Shown here: piece after piece, positions 44,386 through 52,561 of the stretch
Numbering within the stretch: the first letter of the stretch is position 1
Layout of the letters: every line of letters starts with the position of its first letter
NCBI RefSeq assembly: GCF_018882405.1
Contig: NZ_JACVOO010000002.1
Coordinates: forward strand, 62,001-126,000
From: Polynucleobacter sp. 31A-FELB
GTDB taxonomy: Bacteria > Pseudomonadota > Gammaproteobacteria > Burkholderiales > Burkholderiaceae
DNA: 64,000 bases
Direction: 5' to 3'
Made by a program: the position numbers and the translations under genes
The notes under the pieces: model-generated
The model's database searches: none
Told to the model about the DNA's origin: nothing
The model's input: only the letters and a program-made list of their open reading frames with translations

Positions 44386-45075
44386 TTAATCCAAATAAAA
44401 ATGCTGAATGGGCTTGAGGTTGTCATCGAGCTCATAAACAAGCGGGATGCCATTAGGAACGTTAATTTCCATAATGTCTTCGTCAGAAACCTGGTCGAGA
44501 TACTTAATTAATGAGCGAATGCTATTGCCGTGTGCAACGAGTAATACGCGCTTGCCTGCTTTGAGAGCGGGCGCGATAGATTCATTCCAGAGGGGCAATA
44601 CGCGCTCGACGTTATCTTTTAGACACTCACCCAAAGGAATATCGGAGTCGCTGAGTTTTTCGTAACGTCGGTCATTTTGCGGATTACGCTCATCATCTTT
44701 TTCTAGTAGTGGTGGGCGTACATCGTAGGAGCGTCGCCAAATGTGAACTTGCGCGTCTCCGTACTGTTCTGCTGTTTCAGCTTTATTTAGGCCAGTGAGG
44801 GCGCCATAGTGACGTTCATTCAACCTCCAGCTGTGGACTACAGGTAGCCACATGAGGTCCATAGTATCTTGAACATGCCACAGGGTGCGGATCGCTCTTC
44901 TGAGGACTGAGGTGTAGGCCACATCAAACTCATAGCCTGCTTTGCGAAGGTTTTCTCCAGCAGCTAGGGCCTGTTCAGTGCCTTTTGGGGTTAAGTCAAC
45001 GTCCGCCCAGCCAGTGAAGCGGTTTTCAAGGTTCCAGGCGGATTCGCCATGACGAATAAGGACAAGTTGTTTCAT
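44386..45075 (-). CDS. gpmA: 2,3-bisphosphoglycerate-dependent phosphoglycerate mutase
   Basis: A 229-residue cofactor-dependent mutase interconverting 3- and 2-phosphoglycerate in glycolysis. The phosphohistidine motif [18 protein letters not shown] is at residues 6-23, [11 protein letters not shown] and [12 protein letters not shown] follow, and the second catalytic histidine is in [13 protein letters not shown]. The reverse-strand TAGAAT ends six bases before its ATG with no ribosome site, so a leaderless mRNA is likely. The gene is divergent from the rhodanese gene across 22 bases. Confidence 0.96.
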   Translation of the reverse strand: MKQLVLIRHGESAWNLENRFTGWADVDLTPKGTEQALAAGENLRKAGYEFDVAYTSVLRRAIRTLWHVQDTMDLMWLPVVHSWRLNERHYGALTGLNKAETAEQYGDAQVHIWRRSYDVRPPLLEKDDERNPQNDRRYEKLSDSDIPLGECLKDNVERVLPLWNESIAPALKAGKRVLLVAHGNSIRSLIKYLDQVSDEDIMEINVPNGIPLVYELDDNLKPIQHFYLD

Positions 45076-45081
45076 AGAGCC

Positions 45082-45087
45082 ATTCTA
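45082..45087 (-). promoter_or_regulatory. -10-like TAGAAT six bases before gpmA
   Basis: Reverse-strand TAGAAT ends exactly six bases before the gpmA ATG at 45075. It overlaps the forward TATAAT (45086-45091) that serves the rhodanese gene by two bases, so both transcripts would share one melted region. Confidence 0.55.
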
Positions 45088-45091
45088 TAAT
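45086..45091 (+). promoter_or_regulatory. Consensus TATAAT six bases before the rhodanese gene
   Basis: A perfect TATAAT ends exactly six bases before the ATG at 45098. The -35 region would lie inside gpmA and is not well conserved. No Shine-Dalgarno sequence is present. Confidence 0.6.
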
Positions 45092-45097
45092 CCGGTG

Positions 45098-45511
45098 ATG
45101 AACTTTCTCACGCAAATTGATAATTTAGCGCTTATCGCCCTCCTGCTTGTTTCGGGCGCAGCACTCTTCTTCCCCACATTATCTACGCTTATTAGCGGAA
45201 AAGGCTTATCGCCCACAGAAGCAACAATTTGGATGAATCGCCGTAAAGCCGCCGTTTTGGACTTGCGTCCAGAATCCGACTTTAAATCTGGCCACCTGCC
45301 GGGAGCAAAACATCTTTTGGCCGAGCAAATCACGTCCGGAATCGATAAGCTCAAGCTGGATCGTAAAAACCCTATTATTTTGGTTTGCCACTCAGGTATG
45401 AGTGCCCGCAAGGTTGTTCCGGAGCTCAAGAAGCTTGGATTCTCTGAGGTCGCAGTTCTGGATGGTGGCGTTCAAGGCTGGCAGGCTGCAGCCTTGCCAT
45501 TGGTTAAATAA
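45098..45511 (+). CDS. Membrane-anchored rhodanese-like protein
   Basis: A 137-residue protein with one N-terminal transmembrane helix (LALIALLLVSGAALFFP) and a single rhodanese domain. The active cysteine loop is VCHSGMSARK, and the CH2 motif LDGGVQGWQ is present, so sulfur transfer is plausible. The GTG at 45095 could add one residue; the ATG at 45098 is six bases after a TATAAT. It heads the run rhodanese-grxC-secB-gpsA, an order common in betaproteobacteria. Confidence 0.9.
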   Translation: MNFLTQIDNLALIALLLVSGAALFFPTLSTLISGKGLSPTEATIWMNRRKAAVLDLRPESDFKSGHLPGAKHLLAEQITSGIDKLKLDRKNPIILVCHSGMSARKVVPELKKLGFSEVAVLDGGVQGWQAAALPLVK

Positions 45512-45528
45512 TTCAGCGGATCTTCGAT

Positions 45529-45783
45529 ATGTCACCGGTCACGATGTATAGCACCCAAGTTTGCCCTTACTGCGTTATGGCTGAGAAGCTATTGCAGAAG
45601 AAGGGCGTTGCAAATCTAGAGAAGATCCTCATTGATCGTGATCCTGCGCAGCGCGAGATCATGATGACCCGTACAGGCCGCCGTACTGTGCCGCAAATTT
45701 ACATTGGTGAAACCCATGTTGGTGGTTATGACGATCTGGTTGCGTTAGATCGTGCCGGCCAACTTGACCCACTCTTAGCTTAA
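45529..45783 (+). CDS. grxC: Glutaredoxin 3
   Basis: An 84-residue dithiol glutaredoxin that uses glutathione to reduce disulfides. The active site CPYC is in [13 protein letters not shown], the cis-proline in [11 protein letters not shown], and the glutathione-binding [11 protein letters not shown] follows. Length and motif order match GrxC. It lies 17 bases after the rhodanese gene and 22 bases before secB, in a co-directional run. Glutathione itself is made by gshA/gshB in this window. Confidence 0.96.
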   Translation: MSPVTMYSTQVCPYCVMAEKLLQKKGVANLEKILIDRDPAQREIMMTRTGRRTVPQIYIGETHVGGYDDLVALDRAGQLDPLLA

Positions 45784-45805
45784 AAATTTACTCAGAAAGT
45801 TTCCC

Positions 45806-46327
45806 ATGACTGAACAAACTACTTCCGCTCCAGATGCAGCAGATAACTCAAAAGAGCCTGGTTTTCGTATTCAACGTATTTATCTCAAGGACCTGTCTTT
45901 AGAGCAGCCAAACGCACCACAAATTTTATTGATTGCCGCTGAGCCTCAAGTTGAGGTTGAGGTAGATGTTGCAGTTACACGCTTAAGCAATGAAATTTTT
46001 GAGGTTGCTTTAATCGCCACAGTAACCGCCAAAGTAGAAAGCAAGGTGCTGTTTTTGGTTGAAGCAAAGCAAGCTGGTATTTTTGAATTTAGCAATATTC
46101 CTCCCGAGCAAATTGATCCGATGTTAGGCATTGCTTGCCCAACGATTTTGTATCCTTATTTGCGTTCGAATATTGCCGACACCATTAGTCGTGCTGGTTT
46201 CCAACCAATTCATCTGAATGAGATTAACTTCCACGGTATGTACGAGCACCGCATCATGCAAGCTGCGCAAGCTGCTGCAACGGAAAGTGGCTCTACCGAT
46301 GAAAGCAAAATCATTCTTCCTCACTAA
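45806..46327 (+). CDS. secB: Protein-export chaperone SecB
   Basis: A cytoplasmic tetrameric chaperone that holds preproteins unfolded for SecA. The 173-residue protein has an acidic N-terminal extension, then [19 protein letters not shown], the core [19 protein letters not shown], and [22 protein letters not shown], a strong family signature. The C-terminal SecA-binding tail is present but short. It sits between grxC and gpsA, the same order as in E. coli (grxC-secB-gpsA). Confidence 0.96.
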   Translation: MTEQTTSAPDAADNSKEPGFRIQRIYLKDLSLEQPNAPQILLIAAEPQVEVEVDVAVTRLSNEIFEVALIATVTAKVESKVLFLVEAKQAGIFEFSNIPPEQIDPMLGIACPTILYPYLRSNIADTISRAGFQPIHLNEINFHGMYEHRIMQAAQAAATESGSTDESKIILPH

Positions 46328-46353
46328 GCCGATTTAATTAAAGCCCACAGATC

Positions 46354-47376
46354 ATGAAAGTGACGCTGCTTGGAGCTGGTTCATGGGGTACTGCTATGGC
46401 CGCGCAAGCAGCACGCCATCTTCAGGCTGGCGATGTTTGCTTGTGGTCGCGAAGCGCTGAGCAGTTAGAGGGTATCCAGCAGTCTGGCGAAAATGCAGAC
46501 TACCTGCCTGGCGTCATCTTGCCAAAGGGCTTGCAATTAGAAGTGAGTTTTGAACGGGCTATTGAACGCCTCTCTGAAGATGATCTTTTAGTAATTGCTA
46601 CTCCGATGTCGGGTTTGTCGGAAACGGTGGCGCAGGTGCTGCGTCTTGCCGAACACCCACTCAATATTGTTTGGTTATGCAAAGGCTTGGAGCCCAGTAC
46701 TACCTTGTTGCCGCACCAAGTAGTAGACCGGGAAGATAAGTTGCACAGTCATGGTCTGCACCATTCCTACGGCGCTCTATCAGGGCCAAGTTTTGCGCAA
46801 GAAGTGGGTAATGGTATGCCTTGTGCATTAACTATCGCCAGCAAATCGAATGCCTTGTGTGACATTGTTCAATGTGCTTTCCATCATGGCAATATGCGCA
46901 TCTATGCCAGCGATGATTTGGTTGGTGTTGAATTAGGTGGTGCGATTAAAAACGTTTTAGCAATTGCTGCCGGTATTGGCGATGGCCTAGATCTTGGCTT
47001 AAATGCGCGCGCTGCGGTATTAACTCGTGGCCTTGCCGAAATGATGCGATTAGTAAAAGCTGCTGGTGGCAGACCAGAGACCTGCATGGGTTTAACCGGC
47101 GTAGGTGATTTGATTTTGACTGCCACTGGTGATCTTTCACGTAATCGCCGCGTTGGTTTGGCGCTTGCTGCAGGAAAACCTTTGCCCGAAATTTTGGGCA
47201 ACTTAGGACATGTTGCTGAGGGTGTGCTGTGCGCCTCTGCGGTGGGTAATCTGGCGACACGCCTAGGTGTCGAGATGCCAATTACCGCCATGATGGGGGA
47301 GGTCTTATCTGGAAAACTTTCTCCGCATGAAGCTGTGAAAAAACTCATGGGGCGCGACCCCAAGGTCGAAGTTTAA
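46354..47376 (+). CDS. gpsA: Glycerol-3-phosphate dehydrogenase [NAD(P)+]
   Basis: GpsA reduces dihydroxyacetone phosphate to sn-glycerol-3-phosphate for phospholipid synthesis. The 340-residue protein begins with the Rossmann loop TLLGAGSWGTAMA, followed by GPSFAQEVGNGMPCA, the catalytic GGAIKNVLAIAAGIGDG (lysine), and GVGDLILTATGDLSRNRR. It closes the rhodanese-grxC-secB-gpsA run 26 bases after secB and converges on trmL with a 5-base gap. Confidence 0.97.
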   Translation: MKVTLLGAGSWGTAMAAQAARHLQAGDVCLWSRSAEQLEGIQQSGENADYLPGVILPKGLQLEVSFERAIERLSEDDLLVIATPMSGLSETVAQVLRLAEHPLNIVWLCKGLEPSTTLLPHQVVDREDKLHSHGLHHSYGALSGPSFAQEVGNGMPCALTIASKSNALCDIVQCAFHHGNMRIYASDDLVGVELGGAIKNVLAIAAGIGDGLDLGLNARAAVLTRGLAEMMRLVKAAGGRPETCMGLTGVGDLILTATGDLSRNRRVGLALAAGKPLPEILGNLGHVAEGVLCASAVGNLATRLGVEMPITAMMGEVLSGKLSPHEAVKKLMGRDPKVEV

Positions 47377-47381
47377 GTTTC

Positions 47382-47852
47382 TTAACTTCCGCCAAGCAAT
47401 CCGTTTTGGCGCCATGCTTCATAAACCACAATCGCTACGGTATTTGAGAGATTCAAACTACGGCTGCTATCTTGCATCGCGAGGCGAACTTGATTGGGTG
47501 TTGGGATTGAGCTTCTGACTTCTTCGGTGATGCCTTTGGTTTCTGATCCAAAAACAAAATAGTCTTCAGGCAAATATTTGCCATCATGAAACTTTCCTGA
47601 GCCTTTAGTGGTGAGAGCAAAAATCCGTTCCGGCTTAGGTTGTTCATCAATCAAAAATTGTGCCCAGTTTTTATGAACCTTTACCTTTGCGAACTCGTGA
47701 TAGTCCAGCCCCGCTCTACGAAGTTTGGCATCCTCCATGGGGAAGCCAAGGGGTTCGATGAGATGTAACTTTGCACCCGTGTTTGCGCACAGGCGAATGA
47801 TGTTGCCTGTATTGGGTGGAATTTCTGGTTCGAATAAAACAATGTTAAACAT
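47382..47852 (-). CDS. trmL: tRNA (cytidine/uridine-34-2'-O)-methyltransferase
   Basis: A 156-residue SPOUT-class enzyme that 2'-O-methylates the wobble base of tRNA-Leu isoacceptors. The start MFNIVLFEPEIPPNTGNIIR is highly conserved, LIEPLGFPMEDAKLRRAGLDY follows, and the knot near the C-terminus contains VFGSETKGI and NLSNTVAIVVYEAWRQ. TrmL is the best fit among small SPOUT enzymes. Its 5' end overlaps the comF gene by eight bases, so translation of the two is probably linked. Confidence 0.94.
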   Translation of the reverse strand: MFNIVLFEPEIPPNTGNIIRLCANTGAKLHLIEPLGFPMEDAKLRRAGLDYHEFAKVKVHKNWAQFLIDEQPKPERIFALTTKGSGKFHDGKYLPEDYFVFGSETKGITEEVRSSIPTPNQVRLAMQDSSRSLNLSNTVAIVVYEAWRQNGLLGGS

Positions 47853-48606
47853 GCTCTGATCTTTGTGATGGGCGAAGTGTTCTTAGTAGAACCCAATTAA
47901 TAACATGAGATACACCATTGTCCTTCAATACGCGGGCGATTTCATTTAAGGTTGCTCCGCTAGTCATGACATCATCAAACACAATCACTGATGCAGACTC
48001 TAGCTGACCCTGGTGCTGAGGGTTGATATAAAACATGTCTTGAATGGCTATCTGACGATTGGCGCGGTTCTCATTGGCTTGATGTTGGGTATGGTGATAA
48101 CGCTTCAAAATGTGCGGGTTCTTATGAATGTGTTTGTCACAGTCAATCCGCCTAGCCAACTCCCAGCTTTGGTTAAAACCCCTTGTACAGAGTTTTTCTT
48201 GGCTTAGCGGTACTGGTAGAAGATAGTCTGCTTTGGTTGTTATTAAGCCCTTTGAAAGTAGTGCATTCCATGTTGCAGCTAGGCCATGCGCACATGCAAG
48301 TCGACATTGATATTTCAATTGATGTAAGGCGGACTGAAGTCTGCCATCGTATCTATCGAGGCAGTAAGTTTCATCAAAGTAGGGCGGGTTAGTGCTGCAT
48401 TCTCGACAACGTTTTTCTTTCAACTCCGTTGCTTGTAGAGTAAGGCCGCATTGCTTGCAGCATTCGTAATTTGATAGTTGATCTGACTGCAGTTGGATTA
48501 AGCAATCAAGGCAGAGAGTGCGTTGCTGAAATACCCCGCAAACAATGCATGAGCTTGGTAATAGATGAGAACAAATGGATTGAAAAATATTCTCTATTGC
48601 GCGCAT
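47845..48606 (-). CDS. ComF family protein (phosphoribosyltransferase-like)
   Basis: A 253-residue ComF/GntX-type protein, linked to DNA uptake in competent species. The N-terminal zinc region has CIVCG, CLDC, CKQCG and CREC pairs, and the PRPP-binding loop is SVIVFDDVMTSGATLNE near residue 210. I chose the ATG at 48606 (MRAIENIF) because the upstream TTG at 48642 would run into the divergent gene. TATACT lies nine bases before it in the 23-base intergenic gap. In proteobacteria, ComF-type proteins are needed for natural transformation in some species only. Confidence 0.9.
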   Translation of the reverse strand: MRAIENIFQSICSHLLPSSCIVCGVFQQRTLCLDCLIQLQSDQLSNYECCKQCGLTLQATELKEKRCRECSTNPPYFDETYCLDRYDGRLQSALHQLKYQCRLACAHGLAATWNALLSKGLITTKADYLLPVPLSQEKLCTRGFNQSWELARRIDCDKHIHKNPHILKRYHHTQHQANENRANRQIAIQDMFYINPQHQGQLESASVIVFDDVMTSGATLNEIARVLKDNGVSHVINWVLLRTLRPSQRSEHV

Positions 48607-48615
48607 GGGCCGCTG

Positions 48616-48623
48616 AGTATACT
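48616..48623. promoter_or_regulatory. Palindromic AGTATACT serving comF and bioC-like genes
   Basis: AGTATACT is its own reverse complement and contains TATACT on both strands. On the + strand it ends six bases before the bioC-like ATG at 48630; on the - strand it ends nine bases before the comF ATG at 48606. With only 23 bases between the genes it may be a -10 for both. The -35 regions would be inside coding sequence and look weak (a reverse-strand TTGATT at 48637-48642 with a 15-base spacer). Confidence 0.5.
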
Positions 48624-48629
48624 GAGCCA

Positions 48630-49433
48630 ATGACCCAATCAATCAGATGGCTTCAGGATGAAATTGCAGCTCGCATGTTGCAAAAATTAGACATCGTGAA
48701 GTTGGAGGCAAAAGACGTCCTGCTGATCCCAGATTTTCCTGGGGCACATGCCCCTTTTCTGACAAAGCGTTTTCCAGGAATTCGTTTTCACAGTGCACCA
48801 GAATGCGAGCTATCCGGTTTTGATTTGTTGAAACTGAGAGTGTCTCGTTTTTGGAATTCAAGAATGAAGTCGGCATCCCAGATTTCTCTTGATGACTACA
48901 AGAAAACAGGTCGCATTAATCTCCCTAGTAATTCTGTAGATTTAGTGGTCAGCGTTCTCTTGATTCAGGACTTGGCTGATCCCAAGCATTTCTTGCAAGA
49001 GTGCTGGCGAGTACTTAAAGAAGGTGGATTGTTGACGTTGAGTTATTTGGGCCCCGATACCGCCAAAGAGCTCAACTCTGAAGCTTTGGTGCAGCAATTG
49101 CCGCTTCAAAAGTTAGTCAGCCCCTGGGATATGCACGATATGGGGGATGCCCTGCTGGGTGAGCGTTTTTCGGACCCGGTAATGGATATGGAGTTTTTGA
49201 ACTTGGATTACGACTCCGATGCGCTCTTATTGACTGATGCCAGAGCCCTCAATTTGCTTGTTTCTGAAGATCAAGACATCACCCAAATTACCCAATTACC
49301 CAAAAAAATGACCTTAGAGGTGGTTTATGGACATGCCTGGGCTTTGGGCAAGCACCTTGCCAAGGCACAAGATCATGTCGCTTATATTGATCTAAATCAA
49401 ATCGGACGCAAGACTAGGAGTGATTCTGCTTAA
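48630..49433 (+). CDS. BioC-like methyltransferase-fold protein with degenerate SAM motif
   Basis: A 267-residue protein resembling BioC (malonyl-ACP O-methyltransferase). The C-terminal two thirds are convincing: VDLVVSVLLIQDLADP, CWRVLKEGGLLTLSYLGPDT, and DMHDMGDALLGERFSDPVMDME with NLDYD. But where BioC has the SAM-binding DxGxGxG, this protein has LLIPDFPGAHAPF, with no glycine-rich loop. It may have lost methyl transfer, or bind SAM unusually. The ATG at 48630 is used because earlier in-frame codons run through comF. A -10-like TATACT ends six bases before it. Confidence 0.7.
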   Translation: MTQSIRWLQDEIAARMLQKLDIVKLEAKDVLLIPDFPGAHAPFLTKRFPGIRFHSAPECELSGFDLLKLRVSRFWNSRMKSASQISLDDYKKTGRINLPSNSVDLVVSVLLIQDLADPKHFLQECWRVLKEGGLLTLSYLGPDTAKELNSEALVQQLPLQKLVSPWDMHDMGDALLGERFSDPVMDMEFLNLDYDSDALLLTDARALNLLVSEDQDITQITQLPKKMTLEVVYGHAWALGKHLAKAQDHVAYIDLNQIGRKTRSDSA

Positions 49434-49495
49434 GTGTAAGTGCTCACTATCTTTTAAACCATTACCAAGATTGAGGCTGACATGGTTAACCCGGT

Positions 49496-49524
49496 TTGTT
49501 GTTGAACCTAATTAACCCTATAAT
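49496..49524 (+). promoter_or_regulatory. Candidate sigma-70 promoter for the cox operon
   Basis: TTGTTG (49496-49501) and a perfect TATAAT (49519-49524) are 17 bases apart, giving a leader of about 85 bases before coxB. The rest of the 181-base gap shows no other clear element. Confidence 0.5.
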
Positions 49525-49614
49525 CAGCGCTAGAAGTATTGGCTTGATACCGCTTTTTTGGGCTTTTTGAGGCTTTATTGCCGCAAAAGTTCATGACAAT
49601 AAACAGAGAATAAG

Positions 49615-50772
49615 ATGAATTTATTTGGAAAAGTCACTAGGGCTTCGCTCTATTTAGTAGCAGCCTTCGGCACTGCAATTGCACAGGCAGCTGAAAATAT
49701 GCCAGGCGGCCCAGCTGTCAATCAATTGAATTTTGCCGCTCCAGCGACAAAAATCATGCAAGAAATCCATTGGTTGCATTGGATGATGTTGATTATTTGT
49801 GCACTCATTTTTATTGGTGTTTTTGGAGTGATGTTCTATTCCATTCTCAAGCACCGTAAATCTTTAGGTGCTAAGTCTGCATCTTTTCACGAGAGCACTA
49901 CGGTTGAGATCATTTGGACAGTTATTCCATTGTTGATCGTTATCGGTATGGCTTTGCCAGCAACAAAAACTGTTGTGGCAATGAAAGACACTACTAACTC
50001 TGATATCACTATTAAGACCACTGGTTACCAGTGGAAATGGGGTTACGACTACATCAAAGGTGAGGGTGAGGGCATTAGCTTCTTATCCACCATGTCTACT
50101 TCACGTGAGGCCATCAATAATTTGGCTCCTAAATCAAATACGTATTTGATGGAAGTGGATAACGAGATGGTTGTACCAGTTGGTAAAAAGATTCGTCTCA
50201 TCACTACAGCTAACGACGTAATCCATTCATGGACGATTCCTGCATTTGGCGTTAAGCAAGATGCCATCCCTGGTTTCGTTCGCGATACTTGGTTCCGTGC
50301 TGACACTATCGGTAAATTCCGTGGCCAGTGTTCTGAGTTGTGCGGCGCTGAGCATGCCTTTATGCCTATCGTGGTGAATGTGGTGTCACAAGACGACTAC
50401 ACCAAGTGGGTAGAAGAGAAGAAAAAAGAAATGGGCGCGGCCTCTGATGATCCAACTAAGGTTTACACCTTGGATGAGCAAAAAGAGCGTGGTGCCAAAG
50501 TCTATGCGGCCAATTGCGCAGCTTGCCATCAGCCTAACGGTAAAGGTGCGGGCACATTCCCAGCGCTTGACGGTAGCAAAGTGGTGCTTGGACCAAAAGC
50601 TGGTCAATACAACATTCTTATCAATGGTAAGGGTGCTATGCCGAAGTGGGCTGGTGTAATTTCTGACGGCGATATTGCTGCCGTGATGACATATACCCGC
50701 AATGCTTGGGGCAATAAAACGGGCGAGATTATTCAGACCCAAGATATTGTTTCTGCACGCGCTGGCAAGTAA
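49615..50772 (+). CDS. coxB: Cytochrome c oxidase subunit II with C-terminal cytochrome c
   Basis: A 385-residue subunit II fused to a cytochrome c domain. Signal peptide (about 1-26), two transmembrane helices (residues ~55-80 and 98-118), and the cupredoxin domain with the CuA site CSELCGAEHAFM near residue 239. The C-terminal heme is bound by CAACH near residue 301, with a methionine ligand likely in GKGAMPKWAG. This caa3-like fusion accepts electrons directly from cytochrome c. A ribosome site is weak (GAGAATAAG). It opens a long operon running to the SCO gene. Confidence 0.96.
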   Translation: MNLFGKVTRASLYLVAAFGTAIAQAAENMPGGPAVNQLNFAAPATKIMQEIHWLHWMMLIICALIFIGVFGVMFYSILKHRKSLGAKSASFHESTTVEIIWTVIPLLIVIGMALPATKTVVAMKDTTNSDITIKTTGYQWKWGYDYIKGEGEGISFLSTMSTSREAINNLAPKSNTYLMEVDNEMVVPVGKKIRLITTANDVIHSWTIPAFGVKQDAIPGFVRDTWFRADTIGKFRGQCSELCGAEHAFMPIVVNVVSQDDYTKWVEEKKKEMGAASDDPTKVYTLDEQKERGAKVYAANCAACHQPNGKGAGTFPALDGSKVVLGPKAGQYNILINGKGAMPKWAGVISDGDIAAVMTYTRNAWGNKTGEIIQTQDIVSARAGK

Positions 50773-50812
50773 TTTATTTATTAATACAGATCAAACTAAA
50801 CCGGAGTAATCC

Positions 50813-52432
50813 ATGAGCACAGTCTCTACCACCCACGATCACGCACACGACCACGCGCATGATGATCACACGCCACATGGTTGGCGTCGTTGGTTGTTTG
50901 CAACCAACCATAAAGACATCGGCACGATGTACCTCATCTTCTCATTCGTGAGTCTGATGGCTGGTGGTGTGATGGCTTTGGGTATTCGCTTGGAATTGTT
51001 CCAACCAGGTTTGCAATTCTTGCGCCCTGAGTTTTTCAATCAGTTAACTACCATGCACGGTTTGGTGATGGTGTTCGGTGCGATCATGCCGGCGTTCGTT
51101 GGTTTTGCTAACTGGATGATTCCTTTGCAAATAGGCGCATCCGATATGGCCTTTGCTCGTATGAATAACTTTAGCTTCTGGATTCTTCCAGTAGCAGCTT
51201 GCTTGTTGTTTGGTTCATTCTTAGCTCCTGGTGGTGCTCCTGCTGGTGGTTGGACTTTGTATGCTCCATTAACCTCACAAATGGGCCCTGGCTTGGACAT
51301 GGGTATTTTTGCACTCCATTTATTGGGTGCCTCTTCCATCATGGGCTCGATTAACATCATCGTAACCATCTTGAACATGCGCGCTCCTGGCCTGACATTG
51401 ATGAAGATGCCAATGTTCTGCTGGACTTGGTTGATCACTGCTTATTTGTTGATTGCTGTAATGCCTGTATTGGCTGGTGCAATCACTATGGTTCTCACGG
51501 ATCGTCATTTCGGTACTTCTTTCTTCTCCGCTGTTGGCGGTGGTGACCCAATCATGTTCCAGCATATTTTCTGGTTCTTTGGCCACCCAGAGGTGTACAT
51601 CATGATTCTTCCAGCATTCGGAATCATTAGTGAAATCGTTCCTGCATTCTCTAGAAAAACCTTGTTTGGCTACAGCTCCATGGTTTATGCAACCGCATCT
51701 ATTGCGATCTTGTCATTCATTGTTTGGGCTCACCACATGTTTGCAACTGGCATGCCTGTAACTGGTCAGTTGTTCTTCATGTACGCCACAATGTTGATTG
51801 CCGTCCCAACTGGTGTGAAGATTTTCAACTGGGTCGCAACTATGTGGAAAGGTTCGATGACTTTCGAAACTCCAATGTTGTGGTCTGTTGGCTTCATCTT
51901 CGTATTCACAATGGGTGGTTTTACAGGCCTAATCTTGGCAATGGCTCCAATTGATATTGGCGTGCAAGATACTTATTACGTTGTTGCCCACTTCCACTAT
52001 GTATTGGTAGCAGGATCATTGTTCGCAATGTTTGCTGGCTTCTATTACTGGTGTCCAAAGTGGACTGGCTACATGGCCAATGAAACTCGCGGCAAGATCC
52101 ACTTCTGGACTTCCATGATTTTCTTCAACATTACTTTCTTCCCAATGCACTTCTTGGGCTTAGCAGGTATGCCACGTCGTTACGCTGACTACCCAACTCA
52201 GTTTGCTGATTTCAATATGGTTGCTTCTATTGGTGCGCTTGGTTTTGGTCTGTCACAAGTTTATTTCTTACTCTTTGTTGTCTTGCCAGCTTACAACGGT
52301 AAAGGCGAAAAAGCGCCAATGAAGCCATGGGATGGTGCTAAAGGTTTGGAGTGGACAATTCCATCGCCAGCTCCACACCACACATTTGAAACACCTCCTG
52401 ATGCTAAAGAGTTGCATGCTGCAGGAATCTAA
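50813..52432 (+). CDS. coxA: Cytochrome c oxidase subunit I
   Basis: The 539-residue catalytic subunit of aa3-type oxidase, twelve transmembrane helices. Heme a ligands are in TTMHGLVMVFGAIM and HFHYVLVAGS; the CuB/Tyr cross-link region is WFFGHPEVYIMILPAFG; further CuB histidines lie in VWAHHMFATG. The N-terminus has an unusual His/Asp-rich run (HDHAHDHAHDDH) that could bind metal. The 3' end overlaps a small assembly-protein gene by 17 bases. It lies 40 bases after coxB. Confidence 0.98.
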   Translation: MSTVSTTHDHAHDHAHDDHTPHGWRRWLFATNHKDIGTMYLIFSFVSLMAGGVMALGIRLELFQPGLQFLRPEFFNQLTTMHGLVMVFGAIMPAFVGFANWMIPLQIGASDMAFARMNNFSFWILPVAACLLFGSFLAPGGAPAGGWTLYAPLTSQMGPGLDMGIFALHLLGASSIMGSINIIVTILNMRAPGLTLMKMPMFCWTWLITAYLLIAVMPVLAGAITMVLTDRHFGTSFFSAVGGGDPIMFQHIFWFFGHPEVYIMILPAFGIISEIVPAFSRKTLFGYSSMVYATASIAILSFIVWAHHMFATGMPVTGQLFFMYATMLIAVPTGVKIFNWVATMWKGSMTFETPMLWSVGFIFVFTMGGFTGLILAMAPIDIGVQDTYYVVAHFHYVLVAGSLFAMFAGFYYWCPKWTGYMANETRGKIHFWTSMIFFNITFFPMHFLGLAGMPRRYADYPTQFADFNMVASIGALGFGLSQVYFLLFVVLPAYNGKGEKAPMKPWDGAKGLEWTIPSPAPHHTFETPPDAKELHAAGI

Positions 52433-52547
52433 AGTAGCCGCACACAGATCCCAGTCTGCTAGCAATCGCAGATTGGGTTTTATCCTTTTAAGCGTTGCCC
52501 TAGTTTTCTTTATTGGTATCGTAATTAAACGGAGTGTGCTGGGTTAA
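52416..52547 (+). CDS. Cytochrome oxidase small assembly protein
   Basis: A 43-residue single-pass membrane protein, too short for many gene finders. From the ATG at 52416, inside the end of coxA, it reads a polar start and then NRRLGFILLSVALVFFIGIV, the transmembrane helix, with a short basic end. This matches the tiny CoxA-CtaG linker proteins annotated in Burkholderiales as cytochrome oxidase small assembly protein. Its exact role is not established. It sits 14 bases before cox11, so it is translated within the operon. Confidence 0.8.
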   Translation: MLQESKVAAHRSQSASNRRLGFILLSVALVFFIGIVIKRSVLG

Positions 52548-52561
52548 GGCCCTTCATCATC

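Noticed and set aside
46902..47363. 153-codon open frame antisense to gpsA
   Set aside because: Low-complexity Pro/Ser/Arg product with no domain, fully within gpsA; a shadow frame.
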